Shown in pieces: positions 26,530 to 37,650 of a DNA stretch of 64,000 nucleotides. The DNA comes from Panopea generosa. Lineage: Eukaryota > Mollusca > Bivalvia > Adapedonta > Hiatellidae. Position 1 is the first letter of the stretch. Every line of letters begins with the position of its first letter. The translations under genes were made by a program, and so were the position numbers. Location: contig CM055911.1 in the NCBI GenBank assembly GCA_029582155.1, forward strand, positions 23,451,514 to 23,515,513, written 5' to 3'. The notes under the pieces were generated by a model. It did no database searches. It was not told the origin of the DNA and was given only the letters and a program-made list of their open reading frames with translations.

Positions 26530-27225
26530 AACCCTGTATTGCTTTTCATATATTTTCCTGTATTGCTTTTCATATCTCTTCCTGTGTTGTGTTTTCATAT
26601 TTCTTTCTGTGTTGCGTTTTCATATCTTTTCCTTTGTTGACTTTTCATATCTCTTCTTGGTTGTGTTTTCATATCTCTTTCTGTGTTGTGTTTTCATATT
26701 TCTCCCTGTGTTGTGTTTTCATATCTTTTCCTGTGTTGAATTTTCATATCTCTTCCAGTGTTGTGTTTTCATATTTCTTCCTGTGTTGTGTTTTCATATC
26801 TCTTCTTGCTGTGTTGCGTTTTCATATATATCTTTTTCTTCCTGTGTTGCTTTTTTATATATCTTCTTTCTGTGTTGCATTTTCTTATTTCTTCCTGTGT
26901 TGCATTTTCATATCTCTTCCTGTGTTTCATTTTCAAATCTTTTCTTGTGTTGTGTTTTCATATCTCTTCATGTGTTGTGTTTTCATATCTCTTCCTGTGT
27001 TGTATTTTCAAATCTTTTCTTGTGTTGTGTTTTCATATCTCTTCCTGTGTTGCGTTTTCATATATCTTCATTTGTTGTGTTTTCATATCTCTTCATGTGT
27101 TACGTTTTCATATCTCTTCCTGTGTTTTGTTTTCAAATCTCTTCATGTGTTGCGTTTTCATATCTCTTCCTGTGTTTCATTTTCATATCTTTTCCATTGT
27201 TTTGTTTTTATATCTCTTGAGTGTA
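26530..27225. repeat. 25-bp minisatellite
   Basis: About 27 imperfect units of 25 bp with core GTGTTGTGTTTTCATATCTC and a variable TTCCT segment. Because 25 is not a multiple of 3, overlapping long frames occur in all three plus-strand registers, with cysteine- and phenylalanine-rich repeat peptides. I treat them as artefacts. Confidence 0.93.
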
Positions 27226-27404
27226 GTATAATTACATGTATATTTGCACTTTGTGGTATTAACTCCTCCTACAGTTTACTTGGGATTCAATTTAAACTTA
27301 GTATAAATAACTAAACAATATTATAAAAAAACAAAATAAATACACATACACACACTGACATATCTGAACAAAGTTATAATATACAGTTAAATTATGTTAC
27401 GTTA

Positions 27405-27600
27405 CTCTCGCACCTTTTACTCAGTCGTTAGCGCGTCTGACTATCAATCCAGGGTTCGTGAGTTCGAATCCCTGCCCGCCTACAGTCTCTGTGATGATTG
27501 ATATACGACATTGTGTCTTATTATCATTTGTCTCGCACCACTGATAGTCTGTTAGCCCTCGATAGCATAAAAATGACACTAAATATTCAATCAATCGCAT
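27405..27600 (+). mobile_element. SINE, family B (tRNA-headed), near full length
   Basis: The head has an A-box-like ACTCAGTCGTTAGCGCG and a canonical B box GAGTTCGAATCCC at about 27460-27472. The body includes TGTGATGATTGATATACGAC and the tail includes TTAGCCCTCGATAGCATAAA and ATTCAATCAATCG. It is the best reference copy in the window for the SINE that was expanded at 33141-34490. Confidence 0.82.
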
Positions 27601-27849
27601 CTTTTGAAAGTTTTAATTGTTATTGTGTCTATAATGATATAAAGATATTTTTAAAACATGGATAAAAACAAATTTAGTCTGTAAATAACATTTGGTATTG
27701 AACATCTTAATTTAAAAGCTTTGGATATAAATTTGCATAATTTGTAAATTATATTTTATATTTTTGACTGGATCAACTCTACAGATTTAACATACTCGTT
27801 TTTTTTTAAAATACACTGGAATACTAACGGTTATAATTGTAACATATCT

Positions 27850-28760
27850 TACAGAAAAAAAATGTAATCATAAAACTACTCAAACATGCCATTTCTTATA
27901 GAAAAAAAAGATGTAATAATCGTAAAACTACTCATACATGCCATTTATTATAGAAAAAAAGATGTAATAATCATAAAACTACTCAAACATGCCATTTCTT
28001 ACAGAAAAAAAGATGTAATAATCGTAAAACTACTCATACATGCCATTTCTTATAGAAAAAAGATGTAATAATCATAAAATTACTCAAACATGCCATTTTT
28101 TTTTTTTTATAGAAAAAAAGATGTACTAACCATAAAACTACTCAAACATGCCATTTCTTATAAAAAAAAACAACAGATGTAATAATCATAAAACTACTAA
28201 AACATGCCATTTCTTATAGCAAAAAAGATGTAATAACCATAAAACTACTCATACATGCCATTTCTTATAGAAAAAACAACAGATGTAATAATCATAAAAC
28301 TACTCAAACATGCCTTTTCTTATAAAAAAAAACCCAGATGTTATAACCATAAAACTACTCAAACATGCCATTTCTTATATAAAAAAAAGATGTTATAACC
28401 ATAAAACTACTCAAACATGCCATTTCTTATAGAAAAAAAAGATGTAATAACCATAAAACTACTCAAACATGCCATTTCTTATAAAAAAAAATAAGATGTT
28501 ATAACCATAAAACTACTCAAACATGCCATTTCTTATAGAAAAAAAGATGTAATAATCATAAAACTACTCATACATGCCATTTCTTATAGAAAAAAAAGAT
28601 GTCATAACCATAAAACTACTCATACATGCCATTTCTTATAGAAAAAAAGATGTAATAACCATAAAACTACTCATACATGCCATTTCTTATAAAAAAAAAA
28701 GATGTAATAATCATAAAACTACTAAAACATGCCATTTTTTATAAAAAAAAATACAGTTGT
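27850..28760. repeat. Minisatellite of about 52 bp
   Basis: About 17 units with core AAAACTACTCAAACATGCCA followed by TTTCTTATAGAA, an A-run of variable length and GATGTAATAATCAT. Unit length varies from about 50 to 56 bp, mainly in the A-run. An A-rich stretch follows to about 28880. Confidence 0.93.
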
Positions 28761-28879
28761 CATTTAAAGCAAAAACACTTGTGTAAATGCTATATGTTCT
28801 GTAAATTGAAATTGAAATATTGTAATGTATTGCAATGTATTGGAGAACAAAATAAAAAAAATTGCACAAAAAAAAAAAA

Positions 28880-29793
28880 AGATGGAATATATTTTTTTTG
28901 GAATTAAACAGTAAGCTTCACAAATCAATGCAACATATATTATTGCTATCACAATATTTTCTGGGGATGTGTGTCATTGTAACAATGTTGACTTCACTCT
29001 TATCTCTTACAGAAACTCCTTATATACATCTGTTATTTATTATTATGCAAAACAAAAACTGACACAAGTATCTCTGGGGTAAGGGTACTTACCATCTATT
29101 TGTTCTAGCATGACGGACAGTATGAAAGTGGAGCAAAGTTGAACTATAATGTTTACATCAATGATTATTTTTACCACAACTCTTCAATACTGTGGTTATA
29201 AATCAATAAAAAAGTACAAATTGATAAAAAAAAGTTTTATATTACTTTTTTATTAAATAAAATATCTCGCAAGCGTTATCATATATCTATAATAGCTCTA
29301 TAGGTATTACATAAAAATGTAAAACAACATTGCATGTATCTATAAAATATAACCTATAACCTCTTTAATGTTTTTTTTAAAGTGTTTTAGTGTCATTTTA
29401 TTCAGATATAAAAATGTATACTGGTAGGTCTGTTTGACCTTGGAATAGACACAACGTTTAATGTACCCATAAAACGAGGTTATCAAACTTTAAGCAAAAT
29501 TTAAAACATTACTACCATTAAAAATTTTACAAAATATGACCTGGAATCATTTTATGATTTATTTAATGTTTAGTAATTTTAGTGCTGATGTTTTTCACAA
29601 GGAAAATACCCATGAAAATATATTCTGTATGTTAAGTTGGCCTTGTGTGAGCGATGACAATAACCTCTTAATGACTTTAAAATATGTTTGATGAACTCTG
29701 AGCACTTTGAAATAGTTCACATGAACCTATCGCAGGTTTTTCACAAACTATATCATTTTCCCAAGTGATTTTCTATAACTTTACTAACAAAAG
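28880..29793. other. Intergenic sequence, nothing recognised
   Basis: AT-rich sequence with short frames only. I see no exon, tRNA or repeat structure that I can support. Confidence 0.5.
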
Positions 29794-30062
29794 AAGTGAA
29801 CCAATGGTAGAGCATCGGCCGTGCATGTTGAAGGTTGTGGGTTCAATCCCCAGCTGGGTCCAACTAAAGACTTTAAAATGGTACTAGAAACTTCCTCGCT
29901 TGCTCCTCAGCATTTAGAGGGTAGCTGTAGGCCGGGTTGGCCTGTTATCAGTAGAATGTGACTACCATGTTAGGTATCGTACCATGTGTCTGCGGCAAGA
30001 TACTCCTGTGTGTAGACACCGTGACAATAGGACTGAAAAATTGTTGAAAGCAATGCTAATCA
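29794..30062 (+). mobile_element. SINE, family A, near full length
   Basis: The tRNA-like head CCAATGGTAGAGCATCGGCC is followed by a B box GGTTCAATCCC (29840-29850). The body matches the 47255-47560 copy (AAAATGGTACTAGAA, CTCAGCATTTAGAGG, TATCGTACCATGTGTCTG), and the tail ACTGAAAAATTGTTGAAAGC is a degraded form of the family tail. Confidence 0.85.
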
Positions 30063-30530
30063 CCATTTTTGAACTGGCCTAGTCCGGTAAACCATGCCAG
30101 AGTTATGATTCATGAATCTTCAAAACAGTCTATAGCACAATGCAGTTTGCATTTGAACCAAACATATGCAAAAGTCATATACCCATAATAATATCTTGGA
30201 TTAGTTATTTAACTGGCATAATTGGATAAATACTGTATGAATTATGGCCATTGAATTGTCAAAAATTGCATTATTTGATGCTGTGTGCACTCTAGTACTG
30301 GCAGGTTTTATTCGAACTCTAGTGCTCGCAGTTTTCATTTGATTTTCACCAAACTTACACTGTTGTTATTTGACAAATACCTCGGAAGAGTTTTTGAACT
30401 GATCATCTTGGACAATTAATATCAGAGTTATGGCCCTTGAATCATCCACAATTGCATTACTTGTTACTGTACAACTGAAGCACCTACAATTTTTAGCTCA
30501 TTACAGAAAAGCTCAAGATTAGTTATTCTG
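30063..30530. repeat. Dispersed repeat with three diverged internal units
   Basis: Three related motifs occur near 30074, 30208 and 30394, each reading like GAACTGGCATAATTGGA followed some 20 bp later by GAGTTATGGCCCTTGAAT variants. No terminal repeats or coding frame were identified, and the class is unknown. Confidence 0.5.
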
Positions 30531-30876
30531 ATCTCCATGTTTCCATTGTCTGTCCGTCACAGGTTGGCACTGTAGAGTTGACCTAATGAACTGTGTGTGT
30601 GAGTTAAGGTTAAAAGCCCCCTTCATCAAGTAATCCCAGGGTAACCATCTAATGAACTTTAAATGATGATGATAATTTTATTTATTGTCGCCACAGTTTC
30701 CCATATGGCCGATGTCTCAAAAAGAGTATTAGTAATTTAAAGATTTTTGGAGGATAGTGCAGATACAGAAGACCCTTTTGTAGCGTCTCTGGTTCTTTTA
30801 CATGTCTAGTGTAAAGCACCAATACATGGGATCTTAGATTTTGTTCAAGTCTCATCCAAAATTCTGATAAGTATTT

Positions 30877-31847
30877 CTATACTCAGCAAAAGTGAAAACT
30901 TTACATTGACTTCAAAAGTGTCTTTGTTGCTGATAAATAAATATTCAGGGCTAAAAAAGTTTTCATCTAAGCTTTACGGCTATATCAATGTTTCATTTTA
31001 AAAAACTGGAAAAAAATCACACATCGCGTGTTTTTTTCTGATCAATTTAAAGTGAAGAAGGGTCAAAATGAAAGTTCCAGAACAATGAAAATGATCATGT
31101 AACATTTGGAAAAAGGCATAAAGTGCTGGCTAAGTGCAATAACTGATTCTTTTAAAATGTCAGTAACCAGTGTGAACTCCATTTTAACGAATGCATTCCT
31201 GAAAAAGTCATCTCTGTGAACTTACGTTACTCTAAATGAGCATGTTTGGAATACGTTGCCATTCCAACAGAAGTGTATTCCGGAGATCGTGTATGGTATT
31301 AATTTGATGTTTGGACCTGATCCACCGATACAATTCATTCCATACGTGTTCTATAGGTTTCAAACTCGGGGTTATAGAGACATTGCCACTGGTTTCTCGT
31401 GTATTGCAAATGGTGTCATGCCCATACCAGCTCGGTGACATGCTGTCGGAACCTGGCCAATGTAGTGCCGATAAGCACGAATCGGAACACGTTTTTATCT
31501 CAAACAGTTTATGATCGTCTGTGCATGAACACTGCCATGCCAATGAGTACATGTTACAGGTAAAAAATGATTACTTTGGCGAGTCTTATCTGTGCTAAGC
31601 AACGAATGATTACTTGTCGGTGTAAAACCTGTAAGTGAAAAACCAGATGTTGTGCACGTGCAAAGTAAGGAAATTGTTTTTTGTGCTCGGGTGCATTAAT
31701 ACTTCCTAAATTTCGAAAAATAATTGCATAATGATTATCCGCAATTAAATTCTGATAGCCATATAAAGCATGTTTTGTAATATGTATGTCAACAAAAGAC
31801 ATATTTAAACATATAAAGTGTAAAGTTTTCATTTTTGTTCAGTATAG
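30877..31847 (-). mobile_element. Tc1/mariner-type DNA transposon, internally deleted
   Basis: Inverted termini of 29 bp lie at 30877-30905 (CTATACTCAGCAAAAGTGAA...) and 31819-31847 (reverse complement CTATACTGAACAAAAATGAA...), differing at about four positions. They end in TA-containing sequence, as expected for the superfamily. A transposase C-terminus lies inside on the minus strand. At about 970 bp the element is shorter than the usual 1.3-1.7 kb, and I cannot find the N-terminal DNA-binding part, so it is deleted and inactive. Confidence 0.85.
31160..31552 (-). pseudogene. Tc1/mariner transposase, C-terminal remnant
   Basis: The minus frame carries KPIEHVWNELYRWIRSKHQ and LRNTLLLEWQRIPN, the conserved region around the last catalytic glutamate of Tc1-like DD34E transposases. 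It then runs through in-frame stops to QECIR and NGVHTGY, matching the usual C-terminal end of the family. The two upstream aspartates are not recognisable. Stops at about 31236, 31209 and 31182 confirm it is dead. Confidence 0.83.
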
Positions 31848-31859
31848 TTGGAAGAGTGG

Positions 31860-32830
31860 GGGTGGGGGGGTTGAACATGCAAACCCTACTAGGCTCACTG
31901 TCCAGAATTAATCATTGCATCACTCACAATAAACTTTTAAATTAATGTTTGTGTAATTAACGTAGATATTTATTTACTTTGTGACTGTTTACCTTATTTG
32001 CATACTTAAAGAATGGATCCTTTATTTTTTATGTAAAGTATATATGCCTTTAAATACTTCCATAATTATTGTTGGTATTATATCTTTAAATATATATTTA
32101 TATAAGATGATACCAATTTTGCCCCCTTTTTAAGATAATGATTATGGGTATGATGCATAATTTACAAAAATTACAAGATCTTGTTTATTACCTCCCTTTA
32201 TCTAAGGTGTGTACATGTATATATGTATATGCATGTGTATATATATATATCCTACATTGTAAATGTGCCTCTAAAAAGATCCAGAAAATCAGAAATTCTG
32301 TTATTGGGATTTTGATTATCTCCCTTTTATGAAATAAATACATATGACTTCATTTTATCTTCATATCCAACAGGTTTCTATGTCTGTATTTTATATAGCA
32401 TGTGAGTAGTCATGAATGCTTAACTGGTTCCTACTCATATAAAGCTATCCGTTTGCTTACTTAAATAGTCCATCCAGTCCAGATGTGTTGCATGTAAAGT
32501 GATAGTATATAAGTCACGGTTGACACCAAATCTATTAGTTTGGTAGATGCCTTGATATTGTTTCTATGGTTTGCATTGTAGCTAGACGTGCTCACTGTAG
32601 TCTAGTCTGTACATTTGTCTGGTTCTTCACAAATAATTATCTCCATATATATATACTCATGTATATAGTCTACATATTCCTTTAAAATGATAATCTTTAC
32701 AACTTGCTATAACGATATTATTTCCATAGAAAAAGTATTGTATAATAAAACCATTTTATTACCTCCCTTTATAATATAATACAAAATTATATGGTGCCAA
32801 TTTTATTATTTCCCTTTGTAATACAATGCT
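31860..32830. other. Intergenic sequence, nothing recognised
   Basis: AT-rich with scattered CTCCCTTTA motifs (about 32190, 32322 and 32763) of the kind seen in degraded dispersed repeats. No gene was identified. Confidence 0.45.
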
Positions 32831-32837
32831 TAAAACA

Positions 32838-32935
32838 AAGTTAGCAGCATGTGTGACTATTAACCCAGGGGTTACAAGTTTCGAATCCCCTCCCAGCTAC
32901 AGTCTTTGTGATGATTTATATATTGTTGTTTATGT
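32838..32935 (+). mobile_element. SINE, family B, truncated copy
   Basis: The tRNA-like head GTTAGCAGCATGTGTGACTA is followed by a B-box-like GTTTCGAATCCCC and the family B body start ACAGTCTTTGTGATGATTTA. Similarity is lost after about 32935. Confidence 0.7.
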
Positions 32936-33140
32936 GGTCTAATATCTTATAGTAAGCATATAAATATGTAGTAGACTGCAGCTGCAGTTATGTATGTTTA
33001 TTACTACTGTCTTTTCATTGATTTGCTGTTTTTTTTTCAATCTGCAAGTTAATTTGTGGAGAGTGAACCTGAACTGGAATATGCCACTTAACCTTTTTGT
33101 ATTAAAATCAAAGTTCATTAATTTGGTCAGGTCTTTTTAG

Positions 33141-34490
33141 TTCAATTGGTTACACGTCTGACTCAATTCAGGGGTTTTGAGTTTGAATCCCAGCCCAGCC
33201 TCAGCCAATGTGATGATTGATATATGACATTGTGTGCCATTGTCATTCTATGTGATGACTGATATACGGCATTGCATGCCATTGTCATTCTATGTGATGA
33301 TTGATATACCACATTGCATGCCATTGTCATTCTATGTGATGATTGATATACAACATTGCATGCTTTTGTCATTCCATAGTCATTCTGTGTGATGATTGTT
33401 ATACAACATAGTGTGCCATAGTCATTCTACGTGATGCTTGATATATTATGACATAGTGTGCCATTGTCATTCTATGTGATGATTGATAAACGACATAGGA
33501 TTCCATAGTCATTCTGTGTGACGATTGATAAACGACATAGTGTGCCATAGTCATTCTATGTGATGATTGATATACAACATTGCATTCCATTGTCGTTCTA
33601 AGTGATGATTGATATACAACACTGCATGCCATTGTCATTCTATGTGAAAATTGATATACAACATTGCATGCCATAGTCATTCTATGTGATAATTGATAAA
33701 CAACATAGCTTGCCATAGTCATTCTATGTGATGATTGATAAACAACATAGTGTGTCATAGTCATTCTATGTGATGATTGATAAACAACATAGTGTGTCAT
33801 AGTCATTCTATGTGATGATTGATATACAACACTGCATGCCATTGTCATTCTATGTGAAAATTGATATACAACATTGCGTGCCATAGTCATTCTATGTGAT
33901 AATTGATAAACAACATAGCTTGCCATAGTCATTCTATGTGATGATTGATAAACAACATAGTGTGTCATAGTCATTCTATGTGATGATTGATATACAACAC
34001 TGCATGCCATTGTCGTTCTATGTGATGATTGATATAAGACATAGCATGCCACGATCATTCTATGTGATGACTGACTGATATACGACATAGTGTGCCATAG
34101 TCATTCTATGTGATGATTGATATACAACACTGCATGACATAGTCATTCTATGTGATGATTGATATACATACAACATTGCATGCTGTTGTCATTCTATGTG
34201 ACGATTGATATAAGACATAGCATGCCATTGTCATTCTATGTGATGTTTTATTTATATACGCCATAGTGTGCCATTGTCATTCTATGTGATGATTGATATA
34301 CAACATTGCATGCCATTGTCATTCTATGTGATGAATGATATACGACATGTGTCTCATTGCCATTCATCTCTCTCTGCAAGTTTACAGTTACTTGCAGAGA
34401 TGGGTGTGCTCAAGTGCTGGTTAATCGTCCAGGATCCTAGAAAAGAGTGGTTATGTTACATGTAACTGATCATAAATGTTCTAATAAATA
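33141..34490 (+). mobile_element. SINE, family B, with an internal minisatellite expansion
   Basis: The head TAGTTCAATTGGTTACACGT and B-box-like GAGTTTGAATCCC (33179-33191) are followed by the body TGTGATGATTGATATATGAC. The body motif is then repeated in tandem for over a kilobase. At the right edge the normal family tail resumes (TCTCTCTGCAAG, GTTACTTGCAGAGATGGGTG, TCAAGTGCTGGTTAATCGTC, to about 34490). An ordinary copy is about 200 bp, so one SINE has been stretched about sixfold by internal amplification. Confidence 0.88.
33205..34370. repeat. 42-bp minisatellite born inside a SINE
   Basis: About 27 units of 42 bp with core TGTGATGATTGATATACAAC followed by ATTGCATGCCATTGTCATTC. The unit corresponds to one stretch of the family B SINE body (compare 27490-27530). 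The 42-bp length keeps a 14-residue peptide repeat open on the minus strand (RMTMACNVVYQSSH). It is not considered a gene. Confidence 0.93.
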
Positions 34491-34740
34491 TTTACTCGGC
34501 TGAAACTGATAACAAAACATTGCATGAGATTTTAGAATTTTATTTACCAAAATAAATTGCACAAAAACAAGTGTAAATAGGCCGTATTTGCTATCACAAT
34601 TCAAATTGCTTGTCTTATATAAAAAACATTTTTTTTTATAAACAATGGACAGGTTTGAATGAGAAGAAACAGAAAAAATAGATGAAAAATTTAATGAAAA
34701 AAGGGTAATTACAGTAGTTAAACTGTGTATTTGATGTAAT

Positions 34741-34825
34741 TATGGCAACTGGTTAGAGAATATTTACTATGGTTAGAGAATATTTACTATGGTTAGAGAA
34801 TATTTACTATGGTTAGAGAATATTA
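34741..34825. repeat. 20-bp tandem repeat, about four copies
   Basis: GGTTAGAGAATATTTACTAT is repeated with no change for three full copies plus a partial fourth. Confidence 0.95.
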
Positions 34826-34829
34826 ACTT

Positions 34830-37343
34830 TAAAAGTTCTTACAAAAAAACAAATCTTTATAAATTGCATTCGTGGCAACGAATTTAAAAAAAAAAGAAGG
34901 TAAATGTTTATTTTTTGTTAGCAAAAACTTGTATTTCTTACATAAATAAGATTTAGGTACCAAAATACAGATTATTTTGAAACGATTAAAGAATTGAGAA
35001 TGTTACTGGATCATAACATGGAGATAGAATGAGCAATTAACACTTTTTTCATTAAACAGAAATAAGCATAATACTTACAAAGACAATTTTTTATGCTATG
35101 AGACAAAAGAATGAATTTGAAACGAGCATGAACATAATGGAACAGTTATAAACATGTATATTAAAGACGCAAGACATCTTTTGAGAGATCTGTAATGTAC
35201 GTATGAAATATGAGTTTTACAATATGTGAAAATATAATTTAAATGTAGAAAGATACAATTGGTGAAAATATTGCAAATAAAAGAATGAAAATTTACCATT
35301 TTAAATCGCCATTTATAATTTTTATTACTACCATTTTTCCAAACCTATTTACATGATGTGGGAATGATAAATTTAATTTAATAAAGTATAAAAAATGTAC
35401 TCAAATTAGTTGATACGTATTCTATTTAATGGAGAGAAATTGATTATTTTCAATAATAAGACCTACAAAAAACTAAATATAGAAATAAAAGATAATAGGG
35501 TAAACAAGAAATGTCTTTTGATTGATATATATATTGCAAGATGTTTTTATTGTCTTTGGACGGATTTGTGGAATGCATGTAATTTGTAAACATTTAGAAA
35601 TATATTGCATTTATAAGGGACGGAGTTTGATTTTTTCAAATTGCGATACAACAATAATTATAATACATATAGAATAAGTCAAAATAATACAAGGACATCA
35701 AGTAATAAATAAATACCTCTAAACTGATAGTTAACATATTGCTGACAAAAATATGGCATTTTTAAACAAGAAAAATGTAAAGTAATGGTTCATAAATGCA
35801 TAGGATACGACACGACATGTTGTACACGAAGACAAACAAACAAACATAAAAATGACCTATCCATTGTTTTAGCCTATATTATTATTAAATCTCTTAAAAT
35901 GGTACATAATTTTGCATATTAAACATTAAAGACAAAAAAAAATAAATTCGAAAATAAAAAAATCGAAAGTATAAAATTGACCAAAAGAAACTATTACCAG
36001 CATTCCTTAACAATTGGTAAAGCTTCTAAAATTTCTGATTTGTGATAAAATATTAAATGTACTGTGTTTACTCAATTAAGAAAACACTGAATCTAAAAAA
36101 AATATCTTTAATAAAAGGGGTTGATGTTACTTGTCATTAGTATATTCCATGCATAATAAAATTCTCAATGTGACAATAGGAAAGTTACAGAGATTGTGTT
36201 ACTAAGCCTTTTACATGGACCAGATGATGAAAAAGTAAACTTCTCTTTATGTTGTGTAAAGATGTGTGGACGCCAATAGGGTTAACACCTTATTAGTTTT
36301 TAAGTTAAAAGAGAATAAGCAATTTATTACATCAATTTAACAAATTTTCCATTTTACTTATTATGACTGCTAGAAATATTTCAATAACGAACAGCTAATT
36401 AAATTATCAAGTCAAATATAATCTTAAAAATGTTCTAGTTGAACTTGAGGCAAAGATGTTTGATGGGATTTTGTAAAAACTTTTATTTTAACAAAAATGT
36501 GTGCTCTGAACACTGTTTTCGGGTAGATGGTGTTTTTTTTTTAGTCAAATGTTCATAAAATCCAATATTTTTAATCTATAATTAAGTTTACCAATCTATA
36601 TTTATAAAGCAGGTGGAAATATCTCGCCACACAAGTATCCTTATTGTTTCTAATGTAGGGAAGCAACTTTACCTCGAGGAATCACAATTTCTATAATTTA
36701 TATTGTTAGTTTCAGTATTTTAGAAGCTCTATCAAGCAGGGGGTCAATAAAGCCATATGTAACATACGGCTGGACATTTTTTTATTGAAAATCTGGATCA
36801 TACATTCTTTCCATTGTTGATTCTGGATTTTGTTGAAAAAATATTGAAGTTATTATTTGTTCGACATGAATTTATATAAAATTATAAAATATGGTTTTAA
36901 TTCAATCTGTTGTCACACATTATAAACTAATTATATATCATAGTTCATAAAAGAAAAGATTTTAATATTATCTGTTCATTATAGAAATATCAAAACACGA
37001 AAAACTTCAACAAACATTTATTAATTTTACTCTCAAATTATCTAATTCTTATATTTGTTACACACGGAATTATTAAAAAAATGATGATCCATGATTTTTT
37101 TCTTTATCTTATATTAAAATAAACATGCAAATCTTTTAAATCAAAACTTATTCATTAACAACATCTTTTTTGAAGAAACTATTGCATGTGTCTATACAGT
37201 AATCTAATTCTTCTCTTGATGAACTGTTCAGTTCATTGATAATATTTCATTCTATCTGATCACTTATTAATTTTTTCTTTGATATAAGCTCACAAAGGCA
37301 TGAGATAAATTGTTTGTAATATAAGCATTTGGTGATTGTTTGC
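34830..37343. other. Intergenic and probable 3' UTR region
   Basis: About 2.5 kb of AT-rich sequence without a supportable gene. The part adjoining 37343 should include the 3' UTR of the minus-strand gene. One candidate poly(A) signal on that strand is AATAAA at 37017-37022 (TTTATT on the plus strand), but others are possible. Confidence 0.4.
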
Positions 37344-37650
37344 TTATTTTTTCTTTGATTTCAGTTCTTTTTCCTTCTTAAGAATATCTGCCTCCAATGA
37401 CGAAATTCTTTTGAGCAGATCATTTTTCCGCAATAATTGCTTTTCTAATTGTTCACTGGCCGATTGAACACCGTCCCTTTGTGAAGGGTTGCCCTCCATT
37501 TGTCTGATACCCTCGCGAACAGCTGCCTCTATTTTCATAACCTCAGCCAACTCCTCGTTCAGAATGTCATTTTTAGATTGAAGATCTGCCAACTGTGTGT
37601 CGACTACGTCTCTTGGTGTACGGATGGCTGGCGGAGCTCTTCTATGTGAA
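37344..37650 (-). CDS. Coiled-coil gene, terminal exon 17
   Basis: 101 codons plus a stop at 37344-37346, phase 2 in, acceptor TATTTTTTCAG. A proline-rich start (SHRRAPPAIRTPRDVVDTQL) is followed by a C-terminal coiled coil (about residues 1445-1525) with regular leucine/isoleucine spacing. It ends in the basic tail KKEKELKSKKK. Confidence 0.92.

Noticed and set aside
26589-27314. Overlapping frames rich in FSYLFLCCVF
   Set aside because: The same 25-bp repeat read in three registers; all three frames are open at once, which a gene would not require. The membrane-like look is a composition effect.
31554-31832. 92-codon minus frame upstream of the transposase remnant as its N-terminus
   Set aside because: No helix-turn-helix or catalytic aspartate pattern of a Tc1 transposase is recognisable in it.
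33399-34088. Minus frame of 229 codons with a 14-residue repeat
   Set aside because: By-product of the 42-bp minisatellite, whose unit length is a multiple of 3.
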